This document shows, piece after piece, positions 1 to 8,759 of a stretch of DNA of 64,000 nucleotides. Each line of letters opens with the position of its first letter. The stretch's first letter is position 1. Below the pieces are notes generated by a model, which ran no database searches, was not told the origin of the DNA, and was given only the letters and a program-made list of their open reading frames with translations. Position numbers and translations under genes: made by a program. The DNA is from Catellatospora citrea (lineage in GTDB: Bacteria; Actinomycetota; Actinomycetes; Mycobacteriales; Micromonosporaceae). The stretch spans positions 5,022,001 to 5,086,000 of the forward strand of contig NZ_RAPR01000001.1 of the NCBI RefSeq assembly GCF_003610235.1, written 5' to 3'.

Positions 1-853
1 CCTGCTGCTGCTGGGGCTCGCCGTGTGGACCGCCCCGAACCGGCGGCGCGGGCTGATCCTCGGCCTGACAATCAGCGCGTTGATGCTGGTCGTCGGCCTG
101 ATCGCCAACCAGATGGTCCGCGACCGGGCGGCGCAGCGGGCCACCGAGCGGGGCCTGAACCGGGCGGTGACGCTGGACGTCTACGACACGGTGCTGCGGT
201 TCCTGGTCACCGCCCTGGTCACGGTGTTGGTGGCGGCGCTGCTCGCGGTGCTGTGGGCGCTGCTGGCGGGCCCGTCGCGGCCCGCGGTGCTGCTGCGCAG
301 CGGTGTGAACGCGGTGCTCGACCGGGCCGCGCGACCGCTGGCGCGGGAGTCGTGGGCGGTGCGGGCGGGCGCGTTCGTACGCCGTCACTTCCGCTGGTTC
401 GCGATCGTGCTCGGCGTGCTGATCGGCTGGTGGCTGCTGGCCCGGCCGTCGGTGGCGACGGCGGTGTGGGCGTTCGTGCTGGCCGCGCTCGCCACGCTGG
501 TGCTGACGCTGGGCCGCCGGATGCCCGCCACGGTCGCCGAAGGTGCGACCACAACGGACGCCCCCGGGTCCGTGCCCGGCGCTGCCACCGAGCCGGGGAC
601 AGCGGCCACGGCGGGCGCGCCCGCGGTCGCCGCGTCCGGTGACGAGGCAGCCGAGCAGGACCTCACGGACGAGCCGACTCCCTGGGAGCTGTCGGAACCG
701 CTGCCGACGGCGCAGGCCGCCCGGAACGACGCCGAAGAGCCGGACACCGCCACGGACGAGCCGGGAAAGCCGCGCAAACCAGGCCCGGCCGGTCCGCCCT
801 CGCCTTCGGACGGATCGCCGACCGACCCCACCGACCGAGCGGTCGATCCGTAA
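1..853 (+). CDS. Integral membrane protein, 5' end outside window
   Basis: The reading frame is open from base 2, so the gene starts upstream of the window; the GTG at 23 is internal to a run of leucines and is not a convincing start. The visible part (about 283 residues) has membrane segments near the window edge (GLILGLTISALMLVVGLIA), around residues 65-90 and, after an arginine-rich loop, two close hydrophobic segments near residues 130-170. It ends in a Pro/Ala/Glu/Asp-rich low-complexity tail of about 110 residues, probably cytoplasmic. The family is not recognised. The next gene begins within about 30 bp on the same strand, so the two may be cotranscribed. Confidence 0.75.
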   Translation, partial: LLLLGLAVWTAPNRRRGLILGLTISALMLVVGLIANQMVRDRAAQRATERGLNRAVTLDVYDTVLRFLVTALVTVLVAALLAVLWALLAGPSRPAVLLRSGVNAVLDRAARPLARESWAVRAGAFVRRHFRWFAIVLGVLIGWWLLARPSVATAVWAFVLAALATLVLTLGRRMPATVAEGATTTDAPGSVPGAATEPGTAATAGAPAVAASGDEAAEQDLTDEPTPWELSEPLPTAQAARNDAEEPDTATDEPGKPRKPGPAGPPSPSDGSPTDPTDRAVDP

Positions 854-881
854 CTGGCGCGGCTACGGCATGCTGACCCGC

Positions 882-3800
882 ATGACCGAGCACGCGTCGT
901 ACCCCTGCCCGCTGTGCAGAGCCACCGCCACGCTGGACGGCCCCTGCCCCGGTTGCGGCCGTGCGCCGGACCCCGACGCGGCTGCGGTGCTGGCCTACGA
1001 CGCGCGGATCACCGCGCTCGCGCCGCAGGTGGAGCAGGCCCGCAGCGCGTACGAGTCGCTGGCGGGACAGCTGACGCGACTGCGCCAGGAGCGTGAGGTG
1101 TACGCCTCGCGGGTCCGCGTGGCGGTGGCCCGGGAACACCCGGCGCACCAGCCCACCCTGCTCACGCTGCCGCCGACCACCAGCAGCCTGCCGCCGTCCG
1201 CCGGCGCGCTGCCGCCCGTCGGCCGGCAGCCGGAGTCCTCGCCGCGCACCGTGCAGAACCTGCTGTTCATCCTGGGCGGGCTGCTGCTCGGCATCGCCGC
1301 GATCGTGTTCACGGCCGTGGCCTGGGCGACGTTCGACGTGGTCGGCCGCGCGCTGATCCTCGGCGTGCTCACCGTCGGCGTGCTGGCCGTGCCGCCGCTG
1401 GTGCGCCGCCGCGCGCTGACCGCGACCGCGGAGACCTTCGCCGCGCTCGGCCTGCTGCTCGTCGTGCTCGACGGGTACGCCGTCTGGTACGTCAACCTCG
1501 GCGGCGTCGCCGACCACTGGGACCCGGGTTTCTACGCGGGTGCGGTGGCCACGTTCACCGCCCTGCTCGGCTACGGCTACGCGCGGGTCGTCGGGACGAG
1601 CGCGACCCGGTTCGGCGCGCTGCTGGCGGCACAGCCCGCCCTGCCCCTGTTCTTCCTCGAGTCCTCCGCCGACGTGGCGGGCTGGTCGGCTGTCTTCACC
1701 GCCGTGGCTCTCGGCGACCTCCTGCTCTACCGGGTGCCGACGAGGCCCACCACCGCGCCGGCGGCCACCGTCGAGCCGACCGCCGGCGCGTCGGCACCGG
1801 ACACGGCCGGGCCCGTCGCCGCGGACGACCCGCAGCGGGACCTGGCCGCGGACGCGGTGCCCGGGAAGGAGCCGTCGCCGGCCGAGCCGTCGGTCGCGGC
1901 GGCGTCCGTGCCGAGGCAGCCCGTGCAGGAACCGGTCCCGGCCGGTTCCGCCCTGCCGCCGGGCGAGGTTGCGACGCAGCCCGCGGGGGATCTGCCGGGG
2001 CGGGTCGGGCTCCGGGTGCTGGCGGTGCTGGCATACCTGGTGATGCTCGGGGTCGGCGGGCTGCTCGCGCTGGTCGGGTGGCTGCTCGGGACCGATCCGG
2101 ACACCGCGGTCACGGGTTCGCTGGCGCTGCTCGCGGCGGCCGGGGTGCTGGCGGCCGGGCTCTGGCAGGCCGGCAAGGGCGCTTCCACCGGATTCGCCCA
2201 GCCCACGGCCGGTGGTGTGGTGACCGTGGCGCTCGCCGCGGCGCTGGCGCGGCCGGCGCTCGTGCAGTGGCCGCACCACTGGCTGCTGGCGATGGCGGGC
2301 GCCGCGGCGCTGGTGACGATGCTGGTGGTGGTGCTCGGCGGGCCGGTGGCGGCCCGGTGGCCCGGGGTCCGCGCCGGGCTGGCCGGTGGCGCGGCGCTGG
2401 CGCTGAGCGTGCCCGCGCTGTGCGCCGCGGGCTGGGCGCTGGGCGAGGGCTGGCAGTCGGTGCTGGACGCGACGCCGTGGTGGGCCGCCGAACCGGCGCG
2501 CTTCGACGGGTCGTACGGCTGGCTGCTGCCGGTGAGCCTGGCCCTGGTGGCCGTCGCGGCCTGGCTGCTCGCCGGTCCGCCGGTGCCGGCGGCGGTGCGG
2601 GCCTACGTCGCCGCCGGGGCCGTGCTGCTGCTCCCGCTGACGGTGCCGGGCCACCCGGCGCTGACGCCGTGGACGGCGCTCGCCTGCGATCTGGTCGCGG
2701 CCGCGGTCGCGCTGGCCGTGGCGCTGCTGCTGCGCCGCCACATCGTGCTCTGGGGCGCGGTGGCCGGGCTGCTCGCCGGGCACGCGCTGCTGGCCGGCGC
2801 GGGCAGCCCGGTGCTGTCGGCCTGGGCGCTGGGCGGCGTGGTGGTGCTCGGCCTGGCCGCGGCCGTGATCGGCTGGCGCAGTGCCCTGGTGCCGGACGGC
2901 GGGACCCGGACGGCTGCCGGGGCCGGCACGGTGAGCACCGCGAGCGCGTTGCACGGGGTGCGGGTGCTGGGCGGGGTGAGCGGCGCGGTGGCGCTGGCGC
3001 TGCTGCCGCCCATGGTGCACAGCGTGGTGGCCGCGGCCGGCGTCGACGAGCCGTGGTCGCGCCGCGCGCTGCTGATCGCCGCCGTGCTGACGCCGCTGTG
3101 GGTGTTCCTGTCACCCGGCCGGTTGCGCGACTACGCCGTGATCGGCGGGCTGGCGGGGGCGTTGTGGGCGCTGCCCGGCGGTCTGCCCGCGCAGGATTCC
3201 GCGGCGGTGTACGCGGCGCTGTGCACGCTGGCCCTGGCCCTGGTCGCGATGCAGGCGCGATGGGTGCGGGCGGAGATCCCGGCGCAGATCGTGCTGGCGC
3301 TGACCCTGCTGATGTGCGCCGAGGCGCTGCACCTGCTCTTCATCGCGCCGCTGAGCTGGCTGGACCGGATCTGGGCGGGTGATCCCGTCGGCACCGGCCT
3401 GAGCGCCTACCCGAGCGACCGGCTGCCCTGGGCGTACGCCGTCGCGCTGCTGCTGCTCGCCCCTGCCGTCGCCGCGTGGTTCCGGCGGGGCGGGGTGCGG
3501 CTGATGGCCGTGTCCGGCGGGGTCGTCGCGGGGATCGCCGGACTCGCCGCGCTGGCCGCCGCGCAGGCGCCGTGGCCGGCGGTCAGCGCGGTGCAGCTGG
3601 TGCTCGGCGCGGGCCTGCTGGTGCTGGTCGCGCTGCGGCCGTACGGCGCGCTCACGCCGGCGGGCGGGCTGTTCGGAACGCTGCTGGCGGTGGCCGGGCT
3701 GGCCGGAACGCTGGCCGAGAAATGGTCGACGATCACCGGGCTGGCACTGGTGTCCGTGACGCTGGCCGCCATCGCGGTGGGCGGCCGGACCCGGCCGGTG

Positions 3801-4616
3801 CGCACCGCCGGCTGGCTGGCCGGGGCGGCGGCCAAGGTGCTGCTGGCGGTCGCGATCGGCGAGGCTGCCGAGCTGAGTTTCGAGGTCATCGCGTACCTGG
3901 TGCTCGGCGTCGCGGCGATCGTGCTGGGCCTGGCGTACGCGCCGTTCGCCCGGGAGCAGCGGGCCGCGGCGGAGGCGGCGGCCCACGCCGCGGCGCTGGT
4001 CGCGCTGTCGCTGTGCCATGGCGACGTCCGGTCGATCGCCCTGGTGCTGGCGCTGTGGGGGGTCGCGGTCGGACTGACCGTGCTCGCCGCGCCGCGCCCG
4101 CAACGGGTGCCCCGGGCCGCCGCGGCCGCGCTGGCGGAGGCGATCGCCTGGTGCGCGATCCTCGGCGCGAACGGCGTCGGCCTGCTGGAGGCGTACACCC
4201 TGCCGGTGGCCCTGCTCGCCCTGGCCGTGGGCTGGTATGCGGCACGGGCCCGGCCGGACCTGTCCAGCTGGCTGTACGCCGGTCCGGCCCTGGTCGCGGC
4301 ACTGCTGCCGAGCCTGGCGGGTGCGCTGACCGAGGAGTCGGGCACGCCGCTGCGGCGGCTGCTGCTGGGGCTGGGCGCGCTCGCGGTCACCGTGTTCGGC
4401 TCGGTGCGCCGGCTGCAGGCGCCGGTGGTGCTGGGCGGTGGCGTGCTGCTGGTGCTCGCGCTGCACGAGCTGGTGCTGGTGCTGGCGTCGGGGCTGCTGC
4501 CGACGTGGGTGCCGATCGCGGTCGGCGGGGCGGTGCTGCTGGCGCTGGCCATCACGTACGAGCGGAGCCGCCGGGACGTGGCCCGGCTGCGGGGTGCCAT
4601 CGGCCGGATGCGGTAA
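882..4616 (+). CDS. Large polytopic membrane protein with N-terminal zinc ribbon
   Basis: The protein has 1244 residues. The N-terminus carries a CPLC...CPGC pattern (two CxxC knuckles within the first 25 residues), a likely zinc ribbon, followed by a short coiled-coil-like stretch with repeated Glu/Arg/Gln. From about residue 125 to the end it is almost wholly hydrophobic with roughly 30 predicted membrane helices, broken by one Pro/Ala/Glu-rich soluble loop near residues 290-370. This matches the large actinobacterial membrane proteins usually annotated as hypothetical or permease-like; no transport signature is visible. ATG 870 is an alternative start four codons upstream; 882 (MTEHASYPCPLC) was preferred, although neither has a clear Shine-Dalgarno. 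It follows the preceding membrane protein closely. Confidence 0.8.
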   Translation: MTEHASYPCPLCRATATLDGPCPGCGRAPDPDAAAVLAYDARITALAPQVEQARSAYESLAGQLTRLRQEREVYASRVRVAVAREHPAHQPTLLTLPPTTSSLPPSAGALPPVGRQPESSPRTVQNLLFILGGLLLGIAAIVFTAVAWATFDVVGRALILGVLTVGVLAVPPLVRRRALTATAETFAALGLLLVVLDGYAVWYVNLGGVADHWDPGFYAGAVATFTALLGYGYARVVGTSATRFGALLAAQPALPLFFLESSADVAGWSAVFTAVALGDLLLYRVPTRPTTAPAATVEPTAGASAPDTAGPVAADDPQRDLAADAVPGKEPSPAEPSVAAASVPRQPVQEPVPAGSALPPGEVATQPAGDLPGRVGLRVLAVLAYLVMLGVGGLLALVGWLLGTDPDTAVTGSLALLAAAGVLAAGLWQAGKGASTGFAQPTAGGVVTVALAAALARPALVQWPHHWLLAMAGAAALVTMLVVVLGGPVAARWPGVRAGLAGGAALALSVPALCAAGWALGEGWQSVLDATPWWAAEPARFDGSYGWLLPVSLALVAVAAWLLAGPPVPAAVRAYVAAGAVLLLPLTVPGHPALTPWTALACDLVAAAVALAVALLLRRHIVLWGAVAGLLAGHALLAGAGSPVLSAWALGGVVVLGLAAAVIGWRSALVPDGGTRTAAGAGTVSTASALHGVRVLGGVSGAVALALLPPMVHSVVAAAGVDEPWSRRALLIAAVLTPLWVFLSPGRLRDYAVIGGLAGALWALPGGLPAQDSAAVYAALCTLALALVAMQARWVRAEIPAQIVLALTLLMCAEALHLLFIAPLSWLDRIWAGDPVGTGLSAYPSDRLPWAYAVALLLLAPAVAAWFRRGGVRLMAVSGGVVAGIAGLAALAAAQAPWPAVSAVQLVLGAGLLVLVALRPYGALTPAGGLFGTLLAVAGLAGTLAEKWSTITGLALVSVTLAAIAVGGRTRPVRTAGWLAGAAAKVLLAVAIGEAAELSFEVIAYLVLGVAAIVLGLAYAPFAREQRAAAEAAAHAAALVALSLCHGDVRSIALVLALWGVAVGLTVLAAPRPQRVPRAAAAALAEAIAWCAILGANGVGLLEAYTLPVALLALAVGWYAARARPDLSSWLYAGPALVAALLPSLAGALTEESGTPLRRLLLGLGALAVTVFGSVRRLQAPVVLGGGVLLVLALHELVLVLASGLLPTWVPIAVGGAVLLALAITYERSRRDVARLRGAIGRMR

Positions 4617-4678
4617 CTCTCTCCCGCTGAGGCGTTCTGCCCGCAAGAATGGGGGAGAGTGCCACATCAGGGGGGAAG

Positions 4679-5251
4679 ATGGACTTCTGGGACGTCTTCT
4701 GGCTGTTGCTGATCTTCATTCCGCTGCTGCTCATCTGGGGCTTCGCGATCGTGGACATCTTCCGCCGCGACGACCTCTCCGGCTGGCTCAAGGCGCTGTG
4801 GATCGTGGTCGTCGTCCTGCTGCCGTTCCTCGGCACGCTGATCTACCTGATCTTCCGGCAGCCCGGAGCCACCCCCCAGGAGCGCCGGGCGATGGACCAG
4901 GCCAGTCGCGAGTTCGTGGAGAAGTACTCGCCGAACGACTCGGCGCAGCAGCTCAAGCTGCTTTCCGACCTGCACGACCGGGGCAAGCTGACCGACACGG
5001 AGTTCGCCGAGGAGAAGGCCAGGGTGCTCGACGCCGCCCGCGCGCACGACGCGCCGGCCGGCGCCGCAGGAACCCTGCCCACCCGGTCGGACCAGGGGCC
5101 GGCCACCGGCCCGACCCCCGCTCCGGGTGCGCCCCAGACCGGTCCCGGCGGGCCGCCCGCGGGACCCGGCGACCTCGGTGGACCCGCCGCGCCGCCCGCG
5201 AGCGCGGGCGGGGCCGAGCCGCCCCGTCGCCCGCGTGGGTTCGGCGCATAG
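4679..5251 (+). CDS. PLDc_N / SHOCT-domain membrane protein
   Basis: The protein has 190 residues. ATG 4679 is preceded by AGGGGGG, a strong Shine-Dalgarno. The N-terminus has two membrane segments (about residues 5-25 and 37-58) arranged as in the PLDc_N cardiolipin-synthase N-terminal domain, ending in LIYLIFR. Around residues 95-125 the sequence LHDRGKLTDTEFAEEKARVL is a textbook SHOCT short oligomerisation domain. The last 65 residues are Pro/Gly/Ala-rich. There is no HKD catalytic motif, so this is not an active cardiolipin synthase. A role in membrane-associated oligomerisation is inferred from the domains only. Confidence 0.88.
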   Translation: MDFWDVFWLLLIFIPLLLIWGFAIVDIFRRDDLSGWLKALWIVVVVLLPFLGTLIYLIFRQPGATPQERRAMDQASREFVEKYSPNDSAQQLKLLSDLHDRGKLTDTEFAEEKARVLDAARAHDAPAGAAGTLPTRSDQGPATGPTPAPGAPQTGPGGPPAGPGDLGGPAAPPASAGGAEPPRRPRGFGA

Positions 5252-5282
5252 ACGACGGGCTGTGACGCTGGACGTTTGCGGG

Positions 5283-5312
5283 TTGCGGCAGGTCGCGCAC
5301 CGAACCTAGGGT
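5283..5312 (+). promoter_or_regulatory. Promoter of FHA gene, probably leaderless
   Basis: TTGCGG (5283-5288), an 18-bp spacer and TAGGGT (5307-5312) resemble a housekeeping-sigma promoter. The -10 box ends 8 nt before ATG 5321, which would place the transcription start at or next to the start codon. No Shine-Dalgarno is present. Confidence 0.5.
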
Positions 5313-5320
5313 CTTGGGCT

Positions 5321-6373
5321 ATGAGGTTCGAGGTCAGTCATGTGCTGGATGCGATCGAGCGGCGGCTGGGCACCGACCCGGCTCTCGCCGCCGGGGTGCT
5401 CGACGTGGCTGAATTGATCTATTGCGCCGACCTGGACGGCGGTCGCCCCGCCAACCTGGTCCGGCTCGGCATGGTGGTCGACGGGCTCGCGCGCCAGGTC
5501 GGCGAGGAGCACGTCTCGGCGTACTGCGTCGTCGACAAGTCCCTGCTCTCCAACCAGGACCTGACCTCCAACGAGCGGATGGTCATGCGCCGCTGGGGCG
5601 ACGACGGCGTCGTCGAGGTCGTGGTCGGCGCGGCCGCGCGGGTCGTGGAGGTCTCCGAGCTGACCGGGCTGCCGATCGTCTCGCGGGTGCTGCCCGCGGT
5701 GTGGTCGCCGCTGCCCGGCGCGGGCGGGGTCGTGCTGCAGCCGCGCGGACCGGTGCCGACCGGCCCGTCGCCGGTCGGCCGCCAGCTCACCGCGCGCTGG
5801 TGGCACTGCCCCGACCCGGACTGCGCCAACTTCGGCCCGGCCCGCCGCGGCAGCGGCCAGCCCGTGCCGCGGCTGCGCAACGGCCAGCCGATCTGCCCCC
5901 GGCACGACGCCCCGCTGGGCGACTCCGGGCCGCGCCCGCCGCAGCAGGTGCTGGCGGTGCGGGTGGACGGGGTGATCCGGACCCGCTTCGTGGTGACCGC
6001 AGCCGGACCGGTGGTGGTCGGCCGCGCTCCCGACGGCGGCCAGGGCCAGGTCGGCATCCAGCTCGGCCCGTGGCTGAGCGAGGACGCCCGAGCCAAGGTC
6101 AGCCGGGCGCACGTGTCGGTCGCGCTGAGCCCGCAGGGCGTCTCGGTCACGGACCTCAGCATGAACGGCACCCTGGTGCGGCTGGGCGGTGCCGCCGACG
6201 GGGAGCTGCAGCTCAGCCGAGGTGCGACGCGCCAGCTCGGAGTGTCGGACATCGTCGAGCTGTTCCCCGGGGTGGAGATCGGTCGCATCGGAGCGCTGGC
6301 CAGCAGCCGCCCCCTCGACTCCGCCTCGATCATGTCCGACGCCCCTACCATGACCTTCCGCCCCGGCTACTGA
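5321..6373 (+). CDS. FHA-domain protein with a central zinc ribbon
   Basis: The protein has 350 residues. Residues 1-140 are an unrecognised alpha/beta region. Around residues 165-205 is a Cys/His cluster (WHCPDPDC...CPRHD) that looks like a metal-binding ribbon. Residues about 220-325 form an FHA phosphothreonine-binding domain, with VVGRAPDGG (GR motif), KVSRAHVSV (S-R-x-H motif) and MNGT (the NG motif). It should read Ser/Thr-kinase phosphorylation, but no kinase or phosphatase lies in the window, so the partner is unknown. The start was chosen because MRFEVSHVLD follows a -10 box by 8 nt. A long hairpin terminator follows the stop. Confidence 0.85.
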   Translation: MRFEVSHVLDAIERRLGTDPALAAGVLDVAELIYCADLDGGRPANLVRLGMVVDGLARQVGEEHVSAYCVVDKSLLSNQDLTSNERMVMRRWGDDGVVEVVVGAAARVVEVSELTGLPIVSRVLPAVWSPLPGAGGVVLQPRGPVPTGPSPVGRQLTARWWHCPDPDCANFGPARRGSGQPVPRLRNGQPICPRHDAPLGDSGPRPPQQVLAVRVDGVIRTRFVVTAAGPVVVGRAPDGGQGQVGIQLGPWLSEDARAKVSRAHVSVALSPQGVSVTDLSMNGTLVRLGGAADGELQLSRGATRQLGVSDIVELFPGVEIGRIGALASSRPLDSASIMSDAPTMTFRPGY

Positions 6374-6417
6374 CCGGCCCCGCCGCCAGCCCGCGCAGCG
6401 TGCCGCGCCCCCTGGCG

Positions 6418-6476
6418 CAACTCTTAAAGACTTGCGGCCTCCGAGTGCATCGGAGGCCGCAAGTCTTTAAGAGTTG
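6418..6476. terminator. Perfect 26-bp inverted repeat, 7-nt loop (bidirectional terminator)
   Basis: The left arm 6418-6443 and right arm 6451-6476 are perfectly complementary, with loop AGTGCAT. The outer half is AT-rich (CTCTTAAAGACTTG) and the inner half GC-rich (CGGCCTCCG). It lies between convergent genes (FHA protein and rocD), so it can terminate both. The stem is far longer than an ordinary intrinsic terminator. Confidence 0.8.
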
Positions 6477-6496
6477 TCGCAAGAGGGGTGGGCGGG

Positions 6497-7717
6497 TCAG
6501 GCGGCGCCGATGACCTCGGCGAGTTGGCGGACGGCCCAGGTGATCTCGTCTTCCTCGATGACCAGGGGCGGGGCCAGGCGGATCGTGGTGCCGTGGGTGT
6601 CCTTGGCGAGCATGCCGCGGGCCATCAGCTTCTCGGACGCCTGGCGTCCGGTCATCACGCCCGGGTCGATGTCGACACCGGCCCACAGGCCGCGGCCGCG
6701 CACCGCGGTGACGCCCCGGCCCATCAGCGCGCGGAGCTGCTCGTGCAGCATCGCGCCCAGCTCGGCGGAGCGGCGCTGGTACTCGCCGGTCTCCAGCAGC
6801 TTGATGACCTCGATGCCGACCGCGCAGGACAGCGGGTTGCCGCCGAAGGTCGAGCCGTGCTGGCCGGGCTGGAGCACGCCGAGCACCTCACGGCTGGCGG
6901 CGACGGCGGAGACGGGCACGATGCCGCCGCCCAGCGCCTTGCCCATGATGTGCATGTCGGGCTTGACGTCCTCGTGGTCCACGGCGAACGTGCGCCCGGT
7001 GCGGGCCAGCCCGCTCTGGATCTCGTCGGCCAGGAACAGCACGTTGCGGCTGCTGCACAGGGCGCGTACGCCGGAGAGGTAGCCGTCCGGCGGGACCAGC
7101 ACGCCGGCCTCGCCCTGGATCGGCTCCAGCAGCACCGCGACGGTGTAGTCGTCGATCGCCTCGGACAGCGCCTCCAGGTCGCCGTACGCGACGATCTCGA
7201 AGCCCGGGGTGTACGGCCCGAAGTCGGCCCGCGCGTCCTCGTCGGTGGAGAAGCTGATGATCGTGGTGGTGCGGCCGTGGAAGTTGTCCGCCGCCACGAT
7301 GATCTTCGCCTGGCCGTCCGGCACGCCCTTGACCTGGTAACCCCACTTGCGGGCCACCTTGACCGCGGTCTCCACGGCCTCCGCGCCGGTGTTCATCGGC
7401 AGCACCAGGTCCTGGCCGGTCAGCTCGGACAGCCGGTGGCAGAACTCGGCGAACTGGTCGTGGATGAACGCGCGGCTGGTCAGCGTGAGCCGGTCCAGCT
7501 GGGCGTGCGCGGCGGCGATCAGCGCCGGGTGCCGGTGGCCGAAGTTCAGCGCCGAGTATCCGGACAGGAAGTCCAGGTAGCGCCGTCCGTCCACGTCGGT
7601 CACCCAGCAGCCCTCGGCCTCGGTGATGACGACCGGCAGCGGATGGTAGTTGTGCGCCGTGTACCGCTCCGCCTCGTCTACCGCAGACGGCGTACGGCTG
7701 TCGACGATCGAGTTCAT
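6497..7717 (-). CDS. rocD: Ornithine aminotransferase
   Basis: The protein has 406 residues, normal for the family. It is a PLP class-III aminotransferase that converts ornithine plus 2-oxoglutarate to glutamate semialdehyde and glutamate. NTGAEAVETA (about 109-118), the cofactor aspartate in LADEIQSG (Asp231) and the Schiff-base lysine in IMGKALGGG (Lys260) are all present. ATG 7717 forms a 4-nt ATGA overlap with the ddaH stop and is preceded by GGAG, so the two genes are translationally coupled. With ddaH this would feed arginine-derived ornithine into proline and glutamate metabolism; the same pairing exists in Mycobacterium tuberculosis (Rv2322c/Rv2323c region). An upstream in-frame start eight codons earlier would lie inside ddaH and is less likely. 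Confidence 0.95.
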   Translation of the reverse strand: MNSIVDSRTPSAVDEAERYTAHNYHPLPVVITEAEGCWVTDVDGRRYLDFLSGYSALNFGHRHPALIAAAHAQLDRLTLTSRAFIHDQFAEFCHRLSELTGQDLVLPMNTGAEAVETAVKVARKWGYQVKGVPDGQAKIIVAADNFHGRTTTIISFSTDEDARADFGPYTPGFEIVAYGDLEALSEAIDDYTVAVLLEPIQGEAGVLVPPDGYLSGVRALCSSRNVLFLADEIQSGLARTGRTFAVDHEDVKPDMHIMGKALGGGIVPVSAVAASREVLGVLQPGQHGSTFGGNPLSCAVGIEVIKLLETGEYQRRSAELGAMLHEQLRALMGRGVTAVRGRGLWAGVDIDPGVMTGRQASEKLMARGMLAKDTHGTTIRLAPPLVIEEDEITWAVRQLAEVIGAA

Positions 7718-8523
7718 GACCGTAGCTCCAGGGTGCAGCACTTGGGTCCACCACCGGCCAGTCGCAGTTCGGAGACGTCGACTCCGATCGGCTCGTAGCC
7801 GGCCTTGCGCAACTCCTCCGCGAGGTGGGTGGCCTGGACCGGCACCACGACGTTCTCGCCGTCGCTGACCGCGTTGAGTCCCAGCACCTCCGCATCCTCG
7901 ATGTTAGCGATGACGGCGTTCGGGAACAGCTGGCGCAGCACATTCTGGCTGCCCGGCGAGAACGCCTCGGGCAGGTAGGCGATGTTGGCCGGCTTGCCGT
8001 CGGCGCCGGTCGACAGCACCGCGAGCGCGGTGTCGAGGTGGTAGAAGCGCGGGTCGACCAGCTGCAGGGTGATCACGGGGCGGCCGAAGATCTCCTGCAC
8101 CTCGGCGTGCGAGGCGTGCGCGGTGCGGAAACCGGTGCCCGCCAGCACGTACTCGCCGGCCAGCAGGATGTCGCCCTCGCCCTCGTTGACGTGCTTGGCG
8201 TCGTGCACCTCGTAGCCGGCGCGCTCGGCCCAGTCGCGGTAGGCCGGGCCCTCGTCGGCGCGCTCGGCGTGCCGGAACTGCGCCGTGAACATCTTGCCGT
8301 CGATCACCGTGCCGCCGTTGGCGGCGAAGACCATGTCGGGCAGGCCCGCGATGGGGTCGATGAGCTCGATCTGATGTCCCAGGTTCTCGTACGTGGCCTT
8401 GAGGCTCTCCCACTGGCTGATGGCCAGAGTGGTGTCGTACGGCGCGGCCGGGTCCATCCAGGGGTTGATCTTGTAGGTGACGGCGAAGTGGGTGGGCCGG
8501 CACATCAGAAAGCGCTTCTGCAT
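7714..8523 (-). CDS. ddaH: Dimethylargininase / arginine-deiminase-fold hydrolase
   Basis: The protein has 269 residues and belongs to the amidinotransferase/DDAH superfamily, which hydrolyses N-omega-methylarginines, or arginine itself in some members, releasing citrulline or ornithine. Visible catalytic elements are the general-base histidine in FYHLDTAL (His162), the GEGD segment near residue 117 and the C-terminal nucleophile in GGGPKCCT (Cys262). The first gene of the ddaH-rocD operon. A hexamer TAGCGT lies 7 nt upstream of ATG 8523 with no Shine-Dalgarno, so a leaderless transcript is likely. True substrate (methylarginine or arginine) cannot be decided from sequence. Confidence 0.9.
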   Translation of the reverse strand: MQKRFLMCRPTHFAVTYKINPWMDPAAPYDTTLAISQWESLKATYENLGHQIELIDPIAGLPDMVFAANGGTVIDGKMFTAQFRHAERADEGPAYRDWAERAGYEVHDAKHVNEGEGDILLAGEYVLAGTGFRTAHASHAEVQEIFGRPVITLQLVDPRFYHLDTALAVLSTGADGKPANIAYLPEAFSPGSQNVLRQLFPNAVIANIEDAEVLGLNAVSDGENVVVPVQATHLAEELRKAGYEPIGVDVSELRLAGGGPKCCTLELRS

Positions 8524-8530
8524 GGCACTA

Positions 8531-8536
8531 ACGCTA
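8531..8536 (-). promoter_or_regulatory. -10 box of ddaH (leaderless)
   Basis: On the minus strand TAGCGT ends 7 nt before ATG 8523. There is no purine-rich ribosome site, consistent with transcription starting at the initiation codon. Confidence 0.45.
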
Positions 8537-8746
8537 GAGGGGAAGATCGCAGCATAACCATCATTCGGCCGTGCTTATGACCTTGGTTTCTTGCGTAGTT
8601 CACCCTGTCGACCAACGATCTGTTGCGTCAACCCGGGGAGGCGCTTTCCGCGGCGTACGGCCGCCCGCTTCCGCCTCCGACGGTAGCGCGCCTCCCGACG
8701 GCCGCCTGCCCGCGCGGGGCGGTTCCGTCGGGCGCTGAACTGTCGT

Positions 8747-8752
8747 TAAAGT
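8747..8752 (+). promoter_or_regulatory. -10 box of the SDR gene (leaderless)
   Basis: TAAAGT ends 7 nt before ATG 8760. There is no Shine-Dalgarno, which supports 8760 over the GTG at 8751 that lies inside the promoter box. Confidence 0.45.
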
Positions 8753-8759
8753 GCGGCGC

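Noticed and set aside
543..869. Long 5' extension of the zinc-ribbon membrane protein
   Set aside because: It overlaps the preceding gene in another frame and is Arg/Pro/Ser-rich; the zinc-ribbon start at 882 is far better.
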